Shown here piece by piece: positions 4,639 through 9,155 of a stretch of DNA of 9,155 nucleotides (the stretch's first letter is position 1; the number at the start of each line of letters is the position of its first letter). Under the pieces are notes generated by a model, which saw nothing but the letters and a program-made list of their open reading frames with translations, did not search any database and was not told where the DNA came from. The position numbers and the translations under genes were made by a program. The DNA is from Verrucomicrobiales bacterium. Lineage in GTDB: Bacteria > Verrucomicrobiota > Verrucomicrobiia > Verrucomicrobiales > V1-33. The stretch is taken from assembly GCA_023253495.1 (NCBI GenBank), contig JALRGF010000507.1, positions 1 through 9,155 on the forward strand, given 5' to 3'.

Positions 4639-7413
4639 CTAGACCTCGAAAGCGGCCTCGACCAGCCGCTGCTGTTCGCGGGTATGGACGGCCTTGGATC
4701 CGGCCGCGGTGCTCGCGCTGCGGTCGCGACCGGCGTAGCGGACGTTGGCGCGTCCGCTGAGGGTTTCGAGTCGCGGGTAGACAAATCCCCAGGCTCCCAT
4801 GTTCAGGGGTTCCTCCTGGCACCAGACCCACTTTTTGTGGGCCCGCGGATAACGGGCGACGATTTCGGCGATGCGGTCGGCGTGAAACGGATAGATCTGC
4901 TCGAGGCGGATCAGGGCGACATTTTTCACCTGATGCCGCTCGCGGTACTCGAGCAGGTCGTAGTAGACCTTGCCTGAGCAGAAGATGAGGCGGGTGATGC
5001 GGCTTGGGGCGGCGATCAACCGGTCGTCGTCGAGCACCTCATGGAAGCGGGTCTCGCCGGTCAGTTCCGGGGCCGTCGAGACTGCGCGCGGGTCGCGCAG
5101 CAGGCTTTTGGGGGTCATGATGACCAGCGGCTTGCGGAACGGCCGTTTCATCTGCCGCCGGAGGAGGTGGAAATACTGGGCCGGGGTGGTCAGGTTGGCG
5201 ACCTGCATGTTGCCGCCGGCGCAGAGCTGGAGGAACCGCTCGAGGCGCGCGCTCGAATGCTCCGGTCCCTGCCCCTCGTATCCGTGAGGCAGGAGCATGA
5301 CCAGGCCGCTCGGCTGGCCCCATTTGCTTTCGGCCGCGGCCAGGAACTGGTCGATAATGACCTGCGCCCCATTGGCAAAATCACCGAACTGGGCTTCCCA
5401 GAGGATCAGCATGTTCTTCGCCAGCAACGAGTACCCGTAATCAAACCCGAGCACCGCCGCCTCGGACAGGAGCGAGTTGTAGGCGCAGTAGCGGGCCTGA
5501 TCCGGAGCGAGATGCTGGAGCGGGCAGTGCCGCTCCCGGGTCTCGAAATCGTAGAGGTAGCTGTGGCGCTGCGAGAATGTGCCGCGGCGGCTGTCCTGGC
5601 CGCTGAGGCGGACGGCCGTGCCTTCGGTCAGCAATGAGGCGAAGGCGAGGTGTTCCGCGTGGGCCCAGTCGAACGGTCCGCCGTCCTCTGCGGCCCTCCG
5701 GCGCCGCTCAAGCACGGTGGTGCGCACGCGCGGGTGAACGCGGAATCCTTCGGGCACCTCGGTGATGCGGAGGCCCAGTTCGCGGAGTTTTTCCGGCGTG
5801 ATGCCGGTCACGACCGGGTCGTGGGAATACTCCGGCTGCAGCTCGACGGTGGCGTCGGCGAAGCTGCCGCCGCCCTCGCCCTTGGCCTCCAGTTCGCGCA
5901 GGTCGAGGTACTCCCGATTGAGGGTTTCCTGCACCTCGTGGTAGAGGGCATCGACCCTCTCGACGGTGGATTCGCCGCGCTCGAGCAGCCGCTGGCGGAA
6001 GAGGGTGGCAACCGACGGATGGGTTTTGATCTTGGCGACCAGATGCGGCTGGGTGAAGGCCGGTTCGTCACCCTCGTTGTGGCCGTACTTCCGGTAGCAG
6101 TAAATATCAATGACCACGTCGCGGTGGAACCGCTGCCGGAATTCGAGGGCCAGCCGCGAGACGAAAAGGACTTCGAGCGGGTGGTCGCCGTTCACGTGGA
6201 AAACCGGAGCTTCGATCATCTTGGCCACATCGGTGGCGTAAGCCGAGCTGCGGGCGTCGGCCGGCATGGTGGTGAACCCGATCTGGTTGTTGACGATGAT
6301 GTGGACGGTGCCGCCAGTGCGGTACCCTTGGAGCTGGGAAAGGTTGAGCACTTCGGCCACCGTGCCCTGTCCGGCGAAGGCGGCGTCGCCATGCACCAGC
6401 AGCGGCAGCACCTGCCGGCGCTCGTTCATGTCGCCCATCGCGCGCTGGAGCGCCCGGGCTTTGCCCTCGACGACCGCATTGACGGCCTCAAGGTGGCTGG
6501 GATTGGCGGCCAGATTCACGACCACGTCGTGGCCGGTGGCGGTGCGGCGGGTGATTTCATAGCCAAGGTGGTATTTGACGTCGCCGTCGCCGGCCACCAG
6601 CACCGGAACGTAGTTTTCGGAAAACTCGTGCAGCAGCACCTTCAGCGGCTTTTTCAGGAATCCGGCGAGCACGCTCAGCCGCCCGCGGTGAGCCATGCCC
6701 ATCACGATCTGCCGGACTCCCTGGGAACCGCCGGTCTCCAGCACCGCCTGCAACGCCACCATCAGCGACTCTCCGCCCTCAATGCTGAACCGCTTCTGCC
6801 CGACATACTTGGCATGCAGGAATTTTTCAAACGACTCGGCTTCGACCAGCCACCGCAGGACGTTTTCCTTTTCAGCCGGGTCCGCGCCGGCGTCGACCGG
6901 CCGCGACTCAATGCGTTCGAGCAGCCAGTCGCGCACCTCGGCATTCTGGATGTGGGCGAACTCGAATCCGATGCGGTCGGCATAGATCGCCTGAAGCTGC
7001 ACGACCATGTCGGCGAGGCGCATCGGCTGGCCGTTGCGGAAAAACTGGGTGGCGACCTCGGTGGCCATGTCCTGCGCGGTAAAACCCATGGCTTCCGGAC
7101 TCAGCACGGCCGGCAGGGGCGGGGCCGGGTTCAGCGGATCGAGCCAGACCGCGGTGTGGCCGATCGCGCGGTAGGTGAACACGAGGTTGGCGACCCGGGC
7201 CCGGAAACTCAGGTCCTCGCTCGAGAGCGTGGCGGCGCGGGGGGCGGGCGATCCGGCCCCGTCGTCGCGCCGCGGCGGCTGGGCCAGTCCCAGCTCAAAG
7301 CCCTCGAAGAACGCGCCCCAGGAGGGGTCGACGGCCGCGGGATTCTGTTTCCAGAGGGCGTACTGGCTCTCAAGCAGATCGGCATGGAGCCGGGCGGAAA
7401 CCGAGGATGACAT
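4639..7413 (-). CDS. sucA: 2-oxoglutarate dehydrogenase E1 component
   Basis: A 924-residue protein, close to the 933 of Escherichia coli SucA. It is the thiamine-diphosphate E1 subunit that decarboxylates 2-oxoglutarate and passes the succinyl group to the lipoyl E2 in the TCA cycle. Domains in order: N-terminal E1 segment (about 10-42, QYALWKQNPAAVDPSWGAFF); YRAIGHTAVWLDPLNP (81-96); ThDP/substrate region with GMAHRGRL (239-246), HGDAAFAGQG (341-350) and NNQIGF (375-380), the ThDP-Mg binding block; RKYGHNEGDEP (441-451); transketolase-like pyrimidine domain with GQDSRRGTFSQRHS (605-618), WEAQFGDFANGAQ (672-684) and PHGYEGQGPEHSSARLER (709-726); and a C-terminal domain with WCQEEPLNMGAW (864-875). 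All key motifs look intact. The ATG at 7413 leads straight into the conserved N-terminal segment; no Shine-Dalgarno is visible. Unusually, no sucB follows: the next gene in the direction of transcription is the zinc-ribbon gene, 270 bases on. Confidence 0.98.
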   Translation of the reverse strand: MSSSVSARLHADLLESQYALWKQNPAAVDPSWGAFFEGFELGLAQPPRRDDGAGSPAPRAATLSSEDLSFRARVANLVFTYRAIGHTAVWLDPLNPAPPLPAVLSPEAMGFTAQDMATEVATQFFRNGQPMRLADMVVQLQAIYADRIGFEFAHIQNAEVRDWLLERIESRPVDAGADPAEKENVLRWLVEAESFEKFLHAKYVGQKRFSIEGGESLMVALQAVLETGGSQGVRQIVMGMAHRGRLSVLAGFLKKPLKVLLHEFSENYVPVLVAGDGDVKYHLGYEITRRTATGHDVVVNLAANPSHLEAVNAVVEGKARALQRAMGDMNERRQVLPLLVHGDAAFAGQGTVAEVLNLSQLQGYRTGGTVHIIVNNQIGFTTMPADARSSAYATDVAKMIEAPVFHVNGDHPLEVLFVSRLALEFRQRFHRDVVIDIYCYRKYGHNEGDEPAFTQPHLVAKIKTHPSVATLFRQRLLERGESTVERVDALYHEVQETLNREYLDLRELEAKGEGGGSFADATVELQPEYSHDPVVTGITPEKLRELGLRITEVPEGFRVHPRVRTTVLERRRRAAEDGGPFDWAHAEHLAFASLLTEGTAVRLSGQDSRRGTFSQRHSYLYDFETRERHCPLQHLAPDQARYCAYNSLLSEAAVLGFDYGYSLLAKNMLILWEAQFGDFANGAQVIIDQFLAAAESKWGQPSGLVMLLPHGYEGQGPEHSSARLERFLQLCAGGNMQVANLTTPAQYFHLLRRQMKRPFRKPLVIMTPKSLLRDPRAVSTAPELTGETRFHEVLDDDRLIAAPSRITRLIFCSGKVYYDLLEYRERHQVKNVALIRLEQIYPFHADRIAEIVARYPRAHKKWVWCQEEPLNMGAWGFVYPRLETLSGRANVRYAGRDRSASTAAGSKAVHTREQQRLVEAAFEV

Positions 7414-7510
7414 GATGGCGGGTGGATCCGTGGAGGAACAGACTGGCTACGTCAGACTATGCGGTTCGGAGACCGCCGCGCGAGCGCAATTTCAGAAGAA
7501 GCCGGCGGCA
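7414..7510 (-). promoter_or_regulatory. Intergenic region upstream of sucA
   Basis: These 97 bases separate the sulfatase stop from the sucA start. On the minus strand AGTCTG occurs twice, 14 bases apart (starting at 7467 and 7453). A CATAGT (7470-7465) resembles a -10 box, but the nearest TTGCGC is 22 bases upstream of it, too far for a standard promoter. No T-tract terminator for the sulfatase gene is seen, so sucA may be transcribed from here or read through from upstream. Confidence 0.3.
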
Positions 7511-8965
7511 TCAACGCCGGGGAGCCGGCCAGTCGTCCGACTCGCGGCGTTCGCTCCGGAAAAGGGCTTCCGCGCGGGCAACCCGGTCCGGGTGGTCGGC
7601 GGCCAGATTGCGTCTTTCGCCGGGGTCGGCGGCAAGATCGTACAGCTCGGTGCGTCCGTCGCGCGGGGCGGCCTCCCCTGGCGCCGCGGCTTTTCCTGGG
7701 ATGACCGGCCGGCGGATCGCCTTCCACCGGCCGTCAATCAACACCGCCTGGTCAAAGGCACGCTCCAGAAACTCCCAGTACAGCACATCATGCTTCGGCT
7801 GGTCGGCCTCGCGACCGGTCAACACCGGCACCAGACTGATCGAATCAAGGCGCGGCGGCGGATCAAAACCGGTCAGCGCGGCCGCCGTGGCCAGGAAATC
7901 AGCCAGCGAGGCGACGTGGCCGGTCACGGTTCCGGCGGGAATCCGGCCCGGCCAGCGCGCGAGGAAGGGCACGCGCAGCCCGCCTTCGGTGAGGTCGCGT
8001 TTCCACCCGCGGAAGGGACCCGCGGAACGGAACCGCTCCGGGTCATGCCCGGCTTCGCGGTGCGGGCCGTTATCGGAGGAGAAAAAGACCACCGTGCGCT
8101 CGTCGAGGCCGCGCGCCTGCAGATGGTCGAGCACCCGCCCGATCTGCGCGTCCATCCGCGTGATCATCGCGGCAAACCCCTTGGTGGCGTCGGACCACGG
8201 CTCATCCGCATACGGCCCGTAATCGGGAACTTCGGAACCGTCGCCAAGCGCGCGCGCCCGTTCGTTGTTGGCATGGGGGGCGACCAGCGACAGAAACAGA
8301 AAAAACGGCGGCCCGCCGGCCCGGGCGTCGATCCACGCCACCGCCTCCTCGGCAAAACGATCGCCGGCATAGACCAGCCGGTTGGTCGAGTACCCGGCCC
8401 CGGGCGTTGGACCGACCGGCACGCGGTCATTGGGCAGTGTTTCCATGGCCGTGTTGCGCCAGAGGAAATCGGGAAAGTGATTGTGAGCGTGCGTCTGGTC
8501 GGTGTAGCCGTAAAAAAAGTCGAACCCCTGACGCAGCGGGGAACCGTCGGTGTCCGGCTCGCCCAGCCCCCATTTGCCAATGAGCCCGGTTGCGTACCCG
8601 GCCTCGTGCAGCACCTCCGCCACCGTCACGTCCGCGGCGCGCAGCTCCTGGCCCCGGCCCGTCCGGCCAGGACCATTGCCGCGCACCCGCGTCCGCCCGC
8701 CGTGCTCTCCGGTCATGAACACGCTCCGGGACGGCGCACAGACAGTCGCCCCGGCATAAAACTGCGTGAACCGCATCCCCTCCGCCGCCAGCCGGTCCAA
8801 CCGCGGCGTCCGGATCACCTCCTGTCCATAACACCCGAGGTCGCCGTACCCAACGTCGTCCGCCAGAATAAAAATGATGTTCGGCGACGTCACCACCGCC
8901 CCGGCCGGGGCGGCCACCAGAAGCCACAGAAGCAGCGGAATCAGGCCGGGGAAAAAGCGGTTCAT
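7511..8965 (-). CDS. Secreted formylglycine-dependent sulfatase (arylsulfatase A-like)
   Basis: A 484-residue type I sulfatase that hydrolyses sulfate esters after export. Residues 1-23 are a Sec signal peptide (charged start MNR, hydrophobic core, AGA before the likely cut at 23/24). The mature enzyme opens with NIIFILADDVGYGDLGCYG, where Asp36 and Asp37 are the calcium ligands. The activation motif is Cys76-Ala-Pro-Ser-Arg80, whose Cys is converted to formylglycine. Further active-site elements are GKWGLG (130-135), APH with His231, SSDNG with Asp298-Asn299, and GWKRDLTEGG with Lys322. The substrate is unknown; sulfatases of this kind mostly act on sulfated polysaccharides. No maturase or glycoside hydrolase is adjacent. 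I chose the ATG at 8965 because the signal peptide follows; the frame stays open to beyond 9112 but that part has no recognisable sequence. GKWGLG differs from the more common GKWHLG, discussed in the findings. Confidence 0.96.
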   Translation of the reverse strand: MNRFFPGLIPLLLWLLVAAPAGAVVTSPNIIFILADDVGYGDLGCYGQEVIRTPRLDRLAAEGMRFTQFYAGATVCAPSRSVFMTGEHGGRTRVRGNGPGRTGRGQELRAADVTVAEVLHEAGYATGLIGKWGLGEPDTDGSPLRQGFDFFYGYTDQTHAHNHFPDFLWRNTAMETLPNDRVPVGPTPGAGYSTNRLVYAGDRFAEEAVAWIDARAGGPPFFLFLSLVAPHANNERARALGDGSEVPDYGPYADEPWSDATKGFAAMITRMDAQIGRVLDHLQARGLDERTVVFFSSDNGPHREAGHDPERFRSAGPFRGWKRDLTEGGLRVPFLARWPGRIPAGTVTGHVASLADFLATAAALTGFDPPPRLDSISLVPVLTGREADQPKHDVLYWEFLERAFDQAVLIDGRWKAIRRPVIPGKAAAPGEAAPRDGRTELYDLAADPGERRNLAADHPDRVARAEALFRSERRESDDWPAPRR

Positions 8966-9155
8966 GCAGATGATGGTTTTCTGGCCGGGCCGGCGGTCAC
9001 TCCGCCGGCACAGCCCTATGCCGGCACGGGACAAAACACGAACGAGCGTGGTGCCGATCTGATACTGGGCCAGCGCCGCGGCGGAAATCAAGGACGGCCG
9101 ATGCCGGACCAAGGCGGCGGCACGGCCTCTGGCAGGTCCCCGCCGGCGTGGGCTT
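8966..9155. other. Region upstream of the sulfatase, running to the window edge
   Basis: No gene is certain here. On the minus strand a frame with strongly G/C-ending codons runs in from the edge to a TGA at 9090-9088 (last residues VPPPWSGIGRP) and could be the 3' end of an upstream gene. On the plus strand an ATG at 9101 with AAGGACGG nearby opens a frame to the edge (MPDQGGGTASGR). Both are too short to identify. The remaining 122 bases before the sulfatase ATG would be its leader and hold a hairpin at 8989-9009. No consensus promoter is seen. Confidence 0.25.
8989..9009. repeat. Perfect 8-bp inverted repeat in the sulfatase leader
   Basis: GCCGGCGG (8989-8996) and CCGCCGGC (9002-9009) are perfect inverted copies around the five-base loop TCACT, placed 23 bases upstream of the sulfatase ATG. 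GCCGGCAC also recurs as a direct repeat at 9004-9011 and 9020-9027. The element could be an operator or a leader hairpin that limits ribosome access, but GC-rich 8-bp stems also arise by chance in DNA of this composition. Confidence 0.4.

Noticed and set aside
5650..7410. 586-codon open frame on the plus strand, antisense to sucA
   Set aside because: SucA on the opposite strand matches its family end to end. The antisense translation is rich in His, Gly, Val and Asp with no recognisable domain, and long antisense frames are expected in G+C-rich coding DNA.
8966..9112. Extending the sulfatase start to the TTG at 9112
   Set aside because: The 49 added residues have no recognisable sequence and would bury a well-formed signal peptide that begins at the ATG at 8965.

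Overview
The window is a high-G+C bacterial chromosome segment (roughly two-thirds G+C by eye) carrying eight protein-coding genes and no RNA gene, CRISPR array or transposase that I can recognise. A secreted formylglycine-type sulfatase, a Gfo/Idh/MocA-family oxidoreductase of the type common in polysaccharide degraders, a zinc-ribbon protein with a low-complexity tail, and the near absence of Shine-Dalgarno sequences together suggest a member of the Planctomycetota-Verrucomicrobiota group, most likely Verrucomicrobiota (perhaps Opitutales). That placement is inference from gene content only.

Layout. Positions 1-2020 (+) hold the 3' part of a Gfo/Idh/MocA oxidoreductase and, 26 bases later, a D-2-hydroxyacid dehydrogenase resembling glycerate dehydrogenase/hydroxypyruvate reductase; these probably form one unit acting on sugars or sugar acids. 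A convergent FmdB-type zinc-ribbon gene (2048-2395, -) follows. It shares a divergent upstream region with a lipoprotein-like L,D-transpeptidase (2520-3179, +). From 3224 to the right edge everything is on the minus strand. In transcription order these are a secreted sulfatase (8965-7511), the E1 subunit of 2-oxoglutarate dehydrogenase SucA (7413-4639), a coiled-coil C4 zinc-ribbon protein of the CT398/COG1579 type (4368-3664) and a hot-dog acyl-CoA thioesterase (3667-3224). The last two overlap by four bases (ATGA).

How the genes work together. SucA is a core TCA-cycle enzyme, but the E2 (sucB) and E3 (lpd) genes that complete its complex are not beside it. The zinc-ribbon/thioesterase pair is translationally linked. 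The two left-hand dehydrogenases and the right-hand sulfatase fit a lifestyle of degrading sulfated or otherwise modified sugars, though nothing in the window ties them into one pathway.

The least ordinary stretch is the 270-base gap between sucA and the zinc-ribbon gene (4369-4638). On the transcribed (minus) sense it carries three separate canonical G-quadruplex motifs, two of them built from short tandem repeats. Between them lies a 44-base hairpin whose single imperfect pair is G-U in the sense RNA but a mismatch on the opposite strand. I found no convincing new multi-gene system; this intergenic element is the best candidate for follow-up.
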